From contig JAFVPA010000008.1 in NCBI GenBank assembly GCA_017505505.1, forward strand, positions 1 to 21,840: a DNA stretch of 21,840 nucleotides, written 5' to 3'. Made by a program: the position numbers and the translations under genes. This document shows positions 1-6,795 of this stretch, piece after piece. Under the pieces are notes generated by a model. It was not told the DNA's origin. It saw only the letters and a program-made list of their open reading frames with translations, and did no database searches. Numbering within the stretch: the stretch's first letter is position 1; every line of letters begins with the position of its first letter. This DNA is from Oscillospiraceae bacterium (GTDB lineage Bacteria > Bacillota_A > Clostridia > Oscillospirales > Oscillospiraceae).

Positions 1-531
1 ATCGAAGCCGGTATCAAGGTCTACAACCGCACCAACGGCAAGCCCATCGTCAACTCCGCTGACGCCGGCTCCCGTATCGGCTACATCGACCTGGCTGCTG
101 CCAACGACGCTATCTGTATCGCCCTGTGCTCTGCCGACGGCATTGCAAAGGACAACGAAGAGCGTATGGTCCACTGCGACAACATGCTGGAGCGCGGCCT
201 GAGCCTGGGTATGTCCTCCGACGACCTGTGGTTCGACCCCCTGTTCCTGGTTGTCAAGGGCATGCAGGACAAGCAGATGGAAGTCCTGGAGGCCATCAAG
301 ATGTTCTCCGACAAGGGCCTGAAGTCCACCGGCGGTCTGTCCAACAACTCCAACGGCGCACCCAAGCACGTCCGTCCCATCATGGACGCAACTCTGGTTG
401 CTATGTGCATGATGCAGGGTCTGACCTCCGCTATCGTTAACCCCAACGACCAGCGCCTGATGGAGACCATCAAGTCCTGCGACATCTTCAAGAACCACGT
501 CCTGTACTCCGACTCCTACCTGGACCTGTAA
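1..531 (+). CDS. acsE: Methyltetrahydrofolate:corrinoid/iron-sulfur protein methyltransferase, 3' part
   Basis: The 5' end lies outside the window; 176 residues are visible in frame 1 up to the TAA at 529-531. AcsE transfers the methyl group of 5-methyl-tetrahydrofolate to the cobalt of the corrinoid iron-sulfur protein, linking the methyl branch of the Wood-Ljungdahl pathway to acetyl-CoA synthase. The visible part matches the C-terminal two thirds of the TIM-barrel (pterin-binding) family. Recognisable segments are NSADAGSR, the DLWFDPLFL strand, GGLSNNSNGAP (equivalent to the GLSNVSQ region of the Moorella enzyme) and a C-terminal YSDSYLDL. The Moorella protein has about 262 residues, so roughly 86 are missing here. 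It is cytosolic. Codon use is strongly biased toward C-ending codons, as in acsB, which suggests high expression. The call rests on recalled family sequence plus the acsB/acsV context; other MeTr-family methyltransferases are the main alternative. Confidence 0.9.
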   Translation: MEAGIKVYNRTNGKPIVNSADAGSRIGYIDLAAANDAICIALCSADGIAKDNEERMVHCDNMLERGLSLGMSSDDLWFDPLFLVVKGMQDKQMEVLEAIKMFSDKGLKSTGGLSNNSNGAPKHVRPIMDATLVAMCMMQGLTSAIVNPNDQRLMETIKSCDIFKNHVLYSDSYLDL

Positions 532-547
532 GCGGGTATGCACCCGC
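532..547 (+). other. Short perfect hairpin directly after the acsE stop
   Basis: GCGGGT (532-537) and ACCCGC (542-547) form a perfect six-base stem with a four-base ATGC loop, starting one base after the stop codon. There is no U-run, so it is not an ordinary terminator. A hairpin of the same geometry (six-base stem, four-base loop) follows the acsB stop at 4109-4124, so it may be part of the same 3' RNA element. Confidence 0.5.
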
Positions 548-561
548 GGGCAATGGCATGC

Positions 562-649
562 CTTTGGTGCGGATGTAATCCAACACCTTTGGGTGGTCAG
601 CCCGGTAACGATGCGTTGTACAACTGTGTAATTGAACAGATTACCGTGA
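562..649 (+). other. Candidate structured RNA motif, copy 1 (downstream of acsE)
   Basis: Bases 575-606 match 4152-4183 over 32 positions with only three differences, all transitions. The gapless similarity extends upstream to 562/4139 at a lower level. A second shared block, TTACCGTGA, is at 641-649 here and 4187-4195 in copy 2. Local pairings visible include CACC/GGTG around TTTG (584-595), GGGT/GCCC (591-603), and CGGTAA (603-608) with TTACCG (641-646). The 32-base spacer between the last two contains a small GTTG-TA-CAAC palindrome. No convincing coding frame lies here. It could be a cis-regulatory RNA, a 3' UTR element or a mobile repeat. I do not recognise it as a known riboswitch class. 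Confidence 0.45.
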
Positions 650-680
650 CCGGGAGGAATTTTCCTCCCGGTCATTTTTT
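648..680 (+). terminator. Rho-independent terminator after acsE
   Basis: GACCGGGAGGAA (648-659) pairs perfectly with TTCCTCCCGGTC (662-673), followed by A and six T (675-680). It directly abuts the candidate RNA motif and would end the upstream acs transcript. The base of the stem (ACCGGG, 649-654) is also complementary to CCCGGT at 601-606 in the motif. Confidence 0.9.
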
Positions 681-694
681 GATTCGACAAAGAA

Positions 695-794
695 GCATGC
701 CTTGTGCAAGTACGGTAACGTCCTTTTCTTGTTCGGTACAAGAAAGTAACATTACCGCACTTTCGTTACCTACAAAAAGGTATATGTTTTTGTA
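695..794 (-). repeat. Miniature foldback repeat (collapsed relative of the 16.75-17.13 kb element)
   Basis: Read on the minus strand, this stretch starts like the left end of the large foldback element: ATACCTTT, then GGTAATGTTAC, gapless over 38 bases counted by hand but with many substitutions. It continues with that element's first hairpin arm (GTTACTTTCTTGT), a five-base loop, the last hairpin's right arm (ACAAGAAAAGGAC) and the right end (TTACCG). The hybrid hairpin spans 720-750 and its arms mismatch at two places. An outer hairpin TACAAAAA/TTTTTGTA lies at 771-794 and corresponds to the 17105-17130 hairpin. There is no coding capacity. Confidence 0.7.
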
Positions 795-839
795 AAAAAC
801 CTTTTGGTGCAGAATGCTATTATATTTTTACAAAATGGA

Positions 840-868
840 TTGCCAATAGCGCCATTCTTTTGTATAAT
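840..868 (+). promoter_or_regulatory. Sigma-A type promoter upstream of the 922 gene
   Basis: TTGCCA (840-845) and TATAAT (863-868) are separated by 17 bases, about 50 bases upstream of the start codon at 922. It would drive the two small membrane genes after the acsE terminator. Confidence 0.7.
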
Positions 869-921
869 AACAATGCATTGCTATGCACATTTCTCGATAC
901 CCATTGGAAAGGAACCCCATT

Positions 922-1338
922 ATGGAGCTTTGGCAGGAATTTCTGACTGCTGCCGCCATTATATTACTGATCCTGGCCATCCGCTCTTCCATCCGGAAAA
1001 GCCGGGACCGGAAACTGAGAGAGAAACTCCGGAAGCTGGAGCTGGTGCTGCAGCCCCGGGAGACGATAAAAGCCATCTGCCCCCAGAAGAAGGGACGATG
1101 CATTCTGACCAGCAGGCGTGTCCTCTTCGAGACAACCCAGGGCTTTACCGCCGTGGACATCAAGTCCATCAAGCGGGTCCAGGGCAACAACGAAAAGGGA
1201 AACCGCACCACCTCTATCCCCAAAATGGTGAGCCTCACCATCAAGGCCGACCAGGATCACCTGATCAAAAACGACTGCGAAGAGTTCGCGGAATTTGCCA
1301 GGCAGCTGATCAAAAAGACCACGAAAAAGAAAAAATGA
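922..1338 (+). CDS. Membrane-anchored small protein of unknown function (PH-like C-terminal region suspected)
   Basis: 138 residues from ATG 922, chosen because AAAGGA at 907-912 is correctly spaced; an in-frame ATG at 883 lacks such a site. Residues about 6-21 form one hydrophobic segment (LTAAAIILLILAI), immediately followed by a very basic stretch (RSSIRKSRDRKLREKLRK), so an N-out/C-in anchor is likely. The remainder includes a beta-rich region (CILTSRRVLFET, then GFTAVDIKSIKRV) resembling small bacterial PH-like domains. The C-terminus is a lysine run. Transcription probably starts at the 840-868 promoter. I cannot name a function. Lying between acsE and acsB does not prove a role in acetogenesis, since a terminator precedes it. 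Confidence 0.7.
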   Translation: MELWQEFLTAAAIILLILAIRSSIRKSRDRKLREKLRKLELVLQPRETIKAICPQKKGRCILTSRRVLFETTQGFTAVDIKSIKRVQGNNEKGNRTTSIPKMVSLTIKADQDHLIKNDCEEFAEFARQLIKKTTKKKK

Positions 1339-1340
1339 AC

Positions 1341-1419
1341 CCGTAGGGCGGCTTGCCCTCAAGCCGCCGCTTTGCAGTTTCCGCAAGGCTACGGCGGGCT
1401 GAGGGCAGCCCGTTCTACA
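1341..1419 (+). repeat. GTAGGG-ended palindromic repeat, GGCGGCTTGCC subtype
   Basis: It begins GTAGGGCGGCTTGCC (1343) and ends GGGCAGCCCGTTCTACA (to 1419). Each half contains its own hairpin (GGCGGCTTG/CAAGCCGCC; CGGGCTG/CAGCCCG) and the outer ends are inverted copies. It is nearly the same as the element at 20926-20998. No protein is encoded. Confidence 0.75.
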
Positions 1420-1441
1420 GAGGGTTTGGGGGTACAGGTGA

Positions 1442-1894
1442 ATGACAAAATTTAAAAAGCTGTTGATAATATTTCTTGTGATATGCCTTACCACAGGCAT
1501 CCTGTGGCTTTACTGGGAGTCAGAATTCACACTGGAAGGCCATCTTCCGGATGAGAACTGGTATAAAATCCAGCTGCATGGCGTGTATTTCAAGAGCTAC
1601 GTGGAATACACCGTAGAGGAAGCAACTGTGCCGCTGCTGTTGGACATGCTCCAAACAGCCAAGGTGGACCGGGGGCCAAAATTTGAGACTCTGGATGGGG
1701 ATGCCCTGATACTGTGGCTGTATCCTGGAGAAAAGCCGCCTACTCAGATCACAGTCCGGGCGGACGGCCGTATCAGTGTCATGGCAGAACTGCGTGATAA
1801 GCGCGTCTGTTACTACGAAGGCGGCGAAGCGCTGTACTGCCAGCTTCAAACTACCGCACTGAGTCTTCCTGCTTACCAACACATCGGACAATAA
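1442..1894 (+). CDS. Hypothetical single-pass membrane/secreted protein
   Basis: 150 residues starting at ATG 1442, preceded closely by AGGTG at 1436-1440. The N-terminus (MTKFKKLLIIFLVICL, TTGILWLYW) is a basic-then-hydrophobic signal anchor without a lipobox. The rest looks like an extracytoplasmic domain with alternating strands (WYKIQLHGVYFKSYVEYTV, QITVRADGRISVMAEL) and three cysteines. I do not recognise the family. It follows the 922 gene on the same strand with a repeat between them, and lies 87 bases upstream of acsB. Its base composition and codon use are less biased than those of acsB, consistent with a low-expression gene. Confidence 0.7.
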   Translation: MTKFKKLLIIFLVICLTTGILWLYWESEFTLEGHLPDENWYKIQLHGVYFKSYVEYTVEEATVPLLLDMLQTAKVDRGPKFETLDGDALILWLYPGEKPPTQITVRADGRISVMAELRDKRVCYYEGGEALYCQLQTTALSLPAYQHIGQ

Positions 1895-1981
1895 CGCCAC
1901 GCTACGCACTGAAATAAGTATATTCAGCCTTCTTGGCTCTATATAAATTGAACTTACAAGAAAAATTGGGAGGAATTACAC

Positions 1982-4108
1982 ATGAGCGTATTAACTGACC
2001 TGATTTATGGCGGCTCCAATGCCGTTGCCGGCCTGACCGAAGGCGCGGTCAACGAAGCCATCGCCAAGTACGGCGCAGAGAAGGAAATTGCCTTCCCCGA
2101 TACCGCATATTATTTCCCCACCATTTACGCCGCTACCGGCGTGAAGGTGAAGACCCTGGGTGATCTGACTGCCTGTGTGGGCGTGCTGAAGAGCCTCATC
2201 ACCAACCAGGAAGATCTGGGCCAGGCGCTGAATGCAGGCCTTGCCACCGCCGTGGGCGCAGAGATCATCGAGGGCCTGAAATATATCGATAATGCCAACC
2301 CCTACGAGAACGAGTCCGGCATCGGCTTCGTTCCTGATCCAATCATCCGCTCCCTGGGTGTGCCTCTGGTCACCGGCGATATCCCCGGTGTGGCTGTTGT
2401 TCTGGGCAAAGCTGACAATGCCGCTGATGTGGTCTCCGTTGTCAAGGACTACCAGTCCAAGGGCATCATGACCTTCATGGTGGGCGACGTCATCGAGCAG
2501 TGCCTGGAAGGCGGCGTGAAGATGGGCCTGGAATTCCGCGTCATTCCCCTGGGCCATGACGTGACCTCCGTCATCCATGTCGTCACCGTGGCTGTCCGTG
2601 CCGCTCTGATCTTCGGCAACATCCAGCCCGGCAATCTGGCCGGTCTGCTGGACTACACCAAGAACCGTGTTCCCGCCTTTGTCAACACCTTCGGCGCCAT
2701 TGACGCTGTGGTGGTCTCTGCCGGTGCCGGTGCCATCGCCCTGGGCTTCCCTGTGGTTGTGGACATCGATCTGGGCGAGAACCAGGTCCCCGGCGCGCTG
2801 GAATCCGTCTGCGACCATGCCGAGACCGTGAAGAAGTCTCTGGAACTGCGCTCCATCAAGATCAAGGTGAAGGAACTGCCCATCCCCGTGGCCTTCGCCG
2901 CTGCCTTCGAGGGCGAGATCATCCGAAAGAGCGATATGCACAACGAATTCTGGTCCTCCAAGAATCCCACCGCAGAACTGGTGGTCATGCGGGAGATGAA
3001 CGAGATCGAGGACCACAAGATCACCATCGTGGGCCCCGATCTGGCGGATGCCAAGGAAATGGCCCTGGCTACTTACGTGGAAGTCGCCGGTAAGAAGATG
3101 CAGGTGGACTTCGAATCTGTTATCGAGCGTAAGTTCCACGCCTGGTTCAACTACATGGAGGGTGTCATGCACACCGGACAGCGCAACCAGGTCCGTGTCC
3201 GTGTGAACAATGCCGCCTTCGAGGCCGGCCTGACCCTCAAGCACTTTGCCGAAGTCCTGTATGTCATGATCATGGATGAGTTCGATGCTGTCGTTGACAA
3301 GTGCCAGATCACCCTGATCACCGACGCAGCTGAGGCTGGCAAGTTCCGTGACGAGGTCGCAATGCCACGCTACGCTGCCCGTGACGAGCGTCTGGATTCC
3401 ATGACCGACGAAAGCGTAGACCGCTACTACACCTGCATCCTGTGCCAGTCCTTCGCTCCCGCCCACTGCTGCGTGGTCACCCCCGAGCGTCTGGGCCTCT
3501 GCGGCGCCGTGTCCTGGCTGGATGCCAAGGCTACCAACGAGCTGGACCCCAACGGTCCCTGCCAGCCCATCTTCAAGGAAGGCTGCACCGACGAGCGCAC
3601 CGGCCGCTATGCTTCCGTTGACAAGGCTGTCTTCGATTCCACCCACGGCGCTGTGGAATCCGTCACCCTGTACTCCATCCTGGAGGATCCCATGACCTCC
3701 TGCGGCTGCTTCGAATGCATCTGCGGTATCGAGCCCATGTCCAACGGCTTCATCGTGGTCAACCGGGAATTCAAGGGCATGACCCCTGCCGGTATGACCT
3801 TCGGCGAGCTGGCCTCCTGCACCGGCGGCGGTGTTCAGACTCCCGGCTACATGGGCCACGGCCGTCACTTCATCTCCTCCAAGAAGTTCATCTCCGCTGA
3901 GGGCGGCATTGAGCGGATCGTCTGGATGCCCAAGGAACTGAAGGACGATGTGGGCGAGCGTCTGAATAAGACTGCCAAGGAACTCTACGGCATCGAGAAC
4001 TTCACCGACTACGTGGCCGACGAGACCATTACCACCGACTGCGAAGAGCTGCTGAACTGGCTGACCGAAAAGAACCATCCCGTCCTGGGCATGGAACCCC
4101 TGATGTAA
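1982..4108 (+). CDS. acsB: CO dehydrogenase/acetyl-CoA synthase, acetyl-CoA synthase subunit
   Basis: 708 residues; GGGAGGA at 1968-1974 sets the ATG at 1982. ACS condenses CO, a methyl group from the corrinoid iron-sulfur protein and CoA into acetyl-CoA at the nickel-iron A-cluster. The ligands are all present: Cys485, Cys488, Cys497 and Cys507 (motif CILCQSFAP...CVVTPERLGLCG) for the Fe4S4 cubane, and Cys574-Gly575-Cys576 (SCGCFEC) for the two nickels. These sit at a constant offset of 21 from Moorella Cys506/509/518/528 and Cys595-Cys597, so the spacing is exact. Length is close to the bacterial form (about 729), which keeps the N-terminal domain that docks on CODH, unlike shorter archaeal versions. 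It is cytosolic. Followed by a candidate RNA motif and acsV. Heavily biased codons suggest an abundant protein. Confidence 0.97.
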   Translation: MSVLTDLIYGGSNAVAGLTEGAVNEAIAKYGAEKEIAFPDTAYYFPTIYAATGVKVKTLGDLTACVGVLKSLITNQEDLGQALNAGLATAVGAEIIEGLKYIDNANPYENESGIGFVPDPIIRSLGVPLVTGDIPGVAVVLGKADNAADVVSVVKDYQSKGIMTFMVGDVIEQCLEGGVKMGLEFRVIPLGHDVTSVIHVVTVAVRAALIFGNIQPGNLAGLLDYTKNRVPAFVNTFGAIDAVVVSAGAGAIALGFPVVVDIDLGENQVPGALESVCDHAETVKKSLELRSIKIKVKELPIPVAFAAAFEGEIIRKSDMHNEFWSSKNPTAELVVMREMNEIEDHKITIVGPDLADAKEMALATYVEVAGKKMQVDFESVIERKFHAWFNYMEGVMHTGQRNQVRVRVNNAAFEAGLTLKHFAEVLYVMIMDEFDAVVDKCQITLITDAAEAGKFRDEVAMPRYAARDERLDSMTDESVDRYYTCILCQSFAPAHCCVVTPERLGLCGAVSWLDAKATNELDPNGPCQPIFKEGCTDERTGRYASVDKAVFDSTHGAVESVTLYSILEDPMTSCGCFECICGIEPMSNGFIVVNREFKGMTPAGMTFGELASCTGGGVQTPGYMGHGRHFISSKKFISAEGGIERIVWMPKELKDDVGERLNKTAKELYGIENFTDYVADETITTDCEELLNWLTEKNHPVLGMEPLM

Positions 4109-4124
4109 GGCCGCATGGGCGGCC
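4109..4124 (+). other. Short perfect hairpin directly after the acsB stop
   Basis: GGCCGC (4109-4114), loop ATGG, GCGGCC (4119-4124). It starts on the base after the TAA and has the same geometry as the post-acsE hairpin at 532-547 with a different sequence. No U-run follows. Confidence 0.5.
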
Positions 4125-4138
4125 GGCCAAAGGCGGGA

Positions 4139-4195
4139 CTTCGGCTGGTCTGTAGTCTAGCACCTTTGGGTGGTCAGCCCGGTTCGTTACCGTGA
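4139..4195 (+). other. Candidate structured RNA motif, copy 2 (downstream of acsB)
   Basis: This is the partner of 562-649. The core 4152-4183 differs from copy 1 at three of 32 positions, and the second block TTACCGTGA is at 4187-4195. Here the closing helix is CGGT (4180-4183) with ACCG (4189-4192) around a five-base loop, whereas copy 1 has a 32-base loop. CCAAAGG near 4126-4132 could alternatively pair with CCTTTGG in the core. No terminator follows this copy, so transcription could continue into acsV. Confidence 0.45.
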
Positions 4196-4209
4196 TTGTA
4201 AATTAAAAA

Positions 4210-4323
4210 TGTAGGGGAGGGGCATTGCCCCTCCCGCTATGAAAAAAATCTGTAGGGTGGGGGCTTGCCCCCACCGCAAGTCCACCTTATGAGCATACGG
4301 TGGGGATAAGCCCCCGCCCTACA
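4210..4323 (+). repeat. Two adjacent GTAGGG-type palindromic repeats between acsB and acsV
   Basis: A short unit at 4210-4235 (TGTAGGGGAGGGGC, then GCCCCTCCC) is a single hairpin. A second, longer unit at 4251-4323 starts TGTAGGGTGGGGGCTTG and ends AAGCCCCCGCCCTACA, with inverted ends. Neither has a clear U-run. They lengthen the acsB-acsV gap to 244 bases. Confidence 0.75.
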
Positions 4324-4352
4324 ATAGAAATCCGAAAGGAAATTTTCAAACT

Positions 4353-6278
4353 ATGAAAGTAACCTTCCAAATCGAGGGTTCCAGCCCTGTAATTCTGGAA
4401 TGCAACGCAGGCGACAACCTGCTGGAACTGGCCCGGCGGGGCAATGTGGCCATTGATGCCCCCTGCTCCGGCAACGGCTCCTGCGGCAAATGCCGTGTTA
4501 AGCTGGTGGAGGGGGAGCTGGATTCCCTGAAAAGCCGCCATATCTCCGAAGAAGAGTGGGAGCTGGGCTGGCGCCTGAGCTGCAACTCCAAGGTGCTGTC
4601 CGACTGCACCGTTTTTGTTCCCGATATCGCCAGCGCTTACCAGTCCCGGATGAAGACGGCGGACCTGTCTTCTCCCAAGGAAATTGCCATTTTTGAGGAC
4701 TGCCAGAACCATCTGCGGGAAAGCGGCATCGAATTTGACAACGATTTTGAAGCCCTGGATGTGGTCATGGCTGCTCCTACCCTGGACGATACCATGCCCG
4801 ACAACGAGCGTCTGGTCTGGGGCATCCAGTCCGTGGTGGAGGTGGAGAATGTCCACATCCCCTACACGGTTATGTCCCGTCTGGCCCATACCCTCCGGGA
4901 GCATGACTTCCATGTCTGCGTCAAGGGCCGCTTCGATGGCGATACCTTCTACTGCATGGAAGTTTGCGGTCCCGAGGACACCGTCGTGGTGGGCTGCGCC
5001 ATCGATATCGGCACCACCACCGTCACCATGGTCCTGACGGATCTGAAGTCCGGCAAGCTGCTGGCCAAGGGTTCCTCCGGTAACGGCCAGATCCGCTACG
5101 GTGCGGATGTGATCAACCGTATCATCGAGCAGGGCCGTCCCGGCGGTAAGGCCAAGCTGCAGAACGCCATCATCAAGGAGACCCTGAACCCCATCATCAG
5201 CAACCTGTGCAAGACTGCCGGTATTTCCGCCCGGAGCATCCTGCGGCTCTCTGTCGGTTCCAACACCACCATGAACCATCTGCTTCTGGGCGTGGATGCG
5301 GAGCCTGTCCGCATGGAGCCTTACATCCCCAGCTTCTTCAGCTGGGAGGGCCTGCTGGCGGGGGATCTGAAGCTGCCGGCCAATCCTCTGGCACCTGTCC
5401 TCATTGCTCCCAACATCGGCTCCTACGTGGGCGGCGATATTACCGCCGGTACCCTGGCCTCCGGTATCTGGGACAAGGATGAAATGAGTCTGTTCATCGA
5501 CCTGGGCACCAATGGTGAGCTGGTCTTCGGCAACCGGGATTTCCTGATGTCCTGCGCCTGTTCCGCCGGTCCCGCCTTCGAAGGCGGTGATATTTCCAGC
5601 GGTATGCGGGCCACCGACGGCGCTGTGGAAGCCTGCACCATTGATAAGGACACCATGGAGCCGACACTGGATATTATCGGCGAGCCGGGACAGAAAGTCG
5701 TTGGTATCTGCGGCTCTGGTATTATCGACCTGATTTCCGAGCTGTTCCGCTGCGGCATTATCAACGCCCGGGGCCTCTTCGCCCGGGAGGGTAAGCGCAT
5801 TAAGCACGATGCCCACGGTATGGGCCGCTACATCGTAGCCTTCCCCGAAGAATCCGAGACCGGACGGGAAGTCAGCCTGAACGAAGTGGACATCGACAAC
5901 TTCATCCGGGCCAAGGGCGCCATTTTCTCCGCCATTGACACTCTGCTGCAGAGCGTGGATATGACCCCTGACTGCATCGATAAGGTCTACGTTGCCGGCG
6001 GCATCGGCAGCGGCATCAATATGAAAAATGCTGTGAACATCGGCATGTTCCCGGATGTGGAGCTGGAAAAGTTCCAGTACATTGGCAACTCCTCCCTAAC
6101 CGGCGCATACGCCATGGTGGTCAGCGACCAGGCCAACGCCAAATGTGCGGAAGTTGCCGCCAACATGACCTATCTGGAGCTGTCCACCTACCCCGGCTAC
6201 ATGGATTCCTTCGTGGCCGCCTGTTTCCTGCCCCACACAGACCGGACCCTGTTCCCCCACAGTGTACAGGAGGTGTGA
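4353..6278 (+). CDS. acsV: Corrinoid activation protein: 2Fe-2S ferredoxin plus ASKHA ATPase domain (RACE family)
   Basis: 641 residues; ATG 4353 follows GAAAGGA at 4334-4340. This family uses ATP to drive reductive reactivation of the inactive Co(II) corrinoid protein to Co(I). The N-terminal plant-type 2Fe-2S domain has Cys38, Cys44, Cys47 and Cys77 (PCSGNGSCGKC...SC). A linker follows, then an ASKHA fold from about residue 212 with the phosphate motif AIDIGTTTVTMV. Further conserved motifs are SCACSAGPAFEGGDISSG (about 400-416), GICGSGIIDLI and VAGGIGSG (about 548). Length and order fit AcsV of acetogens; related activators serve methylamine or O-demethylase corrinoid proteins, so the partner is inferred from the neighbouring acsB and acsE. 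Its stop is one base before the next gene's start, suggesting translational coupling to the VOC gene. Confidence 0.9.
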   Translation: MKVTFQIEGSSPVILECNAGDNLLELARRGNVAIDAPCSGNGSCGKCRVKLVEGELDSLKSRHISEEEWELGWRLSCNSKVLSDCTVFVPDIASAYQSRMKTADLSSPKEIAIFEDCQNHLRESGIEFDNDFEALDVVMAAPTLDDTMPDNERLVWGIQSVVEVENVHIPYTVMSRLAHTLREHDFHVCVKGRFDGDTFYCMEVCGPEDTVVVGCAIDIGTTTVTMVLTDLKSGKLLAKGSSGNGQIRYGADVINRIIEQGRPGGKAKLQNAIIKETLNPIISNLCKTAGISARSILRLSVGSNTTMNHLLLGVDAEPVRMEPYIPSFFSWEGLLAGDLKLPANPLAPVLIAPNIGSYVGGDITAGTLASGIWDKDEMSLFIDLGTNGELVFGNRDFLMSCACSAGPAFEGGDISSGMRATDGAVEACTIDKDTMEPTLDIIGEPGQKVVGICGSGIIDLISELFRCGIINARGLFAREGKRIKHDAHGMGRYIVAFPEESETGREVSLNEVDIDNFIRAKGAIFSAIDTLLQSVDMTPDCIDKVYVAGGIGSGINMKNAVNIGMFPDVELEKFQYIGNSSLTGAYAMVVSDQANAKCAEVAANMTYLELSTYPGYMDSFVAACFLPHTDRTLFPHSVQEV

Positions 6279-6279
6279 T

Positions 6280-6660
6280 ATGTTTCTGACGAAGCAGCAT
6301 CACATTGCCATCATCTGCTCGGATTATGCCAAGGCTAAGGAATTTTATATCGACAAGCTGGGCTTCGAACTGTACCGGGAGGTCTACCGTCCGGCCCAGG
6401 ACGACTACCTGCGGATGCTGCGCCAGGGGGACACGGTGCTGGAACTGTTCATCAAGCCCGATGCGCCCCAGCGGGTCAACAATCCCGAAGCACAGGGCTT
6501 ACGCCACCTGGCCTTCCATGTGGAGGATATTGTTCCCGCGGTGGAATGGCTGAACAGCCTGGGCATCGAAACAGAGCCTGTCCGGGAGGATACTGTCAAC
6601 GGCGGCCGCTTCACCTTCTTCAAGGACCCGGACGGCCTGCCTCTGGAACTGCACGAGTAA
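6280..6660 (+). CDS. VOC-fold (glyoxalase-like) protein, YaeR/GloA2-like, copy 1
   Basis: 126 residues from ATG 6280. AGGAGG at 6268-6273 lies within the end of acsV and sets this start in preference to an in-frame ATG at 6262. The fold is a single VOC domain with His8 (QHHIAI), Glu55 (LELF), His76 (RHLAFH) and Glu123 (LPLELHE) in the usual two-His/two-Glu metal positions. The overall pattern recalls E. coli YaeR (SDY..AK.FY...LGF and FFKDPDGLPLELHE). Such proteins bind a divalent metal and act on small substrates such as hemithioacetals or CoA esters; the substrate here is unknown. It is coupled to acsV with a one-base gap and is about 44 percent identical (56/126, counted by hand, no gaps) to the protein at 6796. 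Confidence 0.85.
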   Translation: MFLTKQHHIAIICSDYAKAKEFYIDKLGFELYREVYRPAQDDYLRMLRQGDTVLELFIKPDAPQRVNNPEAQGLRHLAFHVEDIVPAVEWLNSLGIETEPVREDTVNGGRFTFFKDPDGLPLELHE

Positions 6661-6668
6661 AAATTAAA

Positions 6669-6774
6669 ATGTCATTGCGAACCAGCCCGCAGGCTGGTGT
6701 GGCAATCTCCTTCAAATTGGTGGAACATTGGAGGGGATTGCCACGCCAGTGTGCGCACTGGCTCGCAATGACAT
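6669..6774 (+). repeat. 106-base MITE-like inverted repeat between VOC paralogues
   Basis: The ends ATGTCATTGCGAACCAG (6669-6685) and CTGGCTCGCAATGACAT (6758-6774) are inverted copies with one mismatch in 17. Each end continues into its own hairpin (CCAGCCCGCAGGCTGG; CCAGTGTGCGCACTGG). Inside, GGCAATCTCC pairs nearly perfectly with GGGGATTGCC. It is different from the GTAGGG repeats and encodes no protein. I recall this TGTCATTGCGA-type repeat as frequent in clostridial genomes. Confidence 0.8.
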
Positions 6775-6795
6775 GGAATTTATGGAGGGAAAACT

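Noticed and set aside
538..795. Possible 85-residue gene after acsE
   Set aside because: It runs through the structured motif, the terminator and the foldback repeat, with no ribosome binding site.
1919..1947. acsB promoter around TATAAA at 1942-1947
   Set aside because: No -35 match 16-18 bases upstream; only the ribosome binding site is convincing.
1991..4078. 695-codon open frame antisense to acsB
   Set aside because: It mirrors the acsB codons; acsB avoids TTA, CTA and TCA codons, which removes stops from the opposite strand. Composition is unlike a protein (His/Gly/Asp-rich), and acsB has all A-cluster residues.
4287..5816. 509-codon minus-strand frame opposite acsV
   Set aside because: Shadow; the sense frame has ferredoxin cysteines and ASKHA motifs.
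6262..6279. Upstream start for the first VOC gene
   Set aside because: The AGGAGG at 6268-6273 fits the ATG at 6280, and the paralogue aligns from that Met with no gap.
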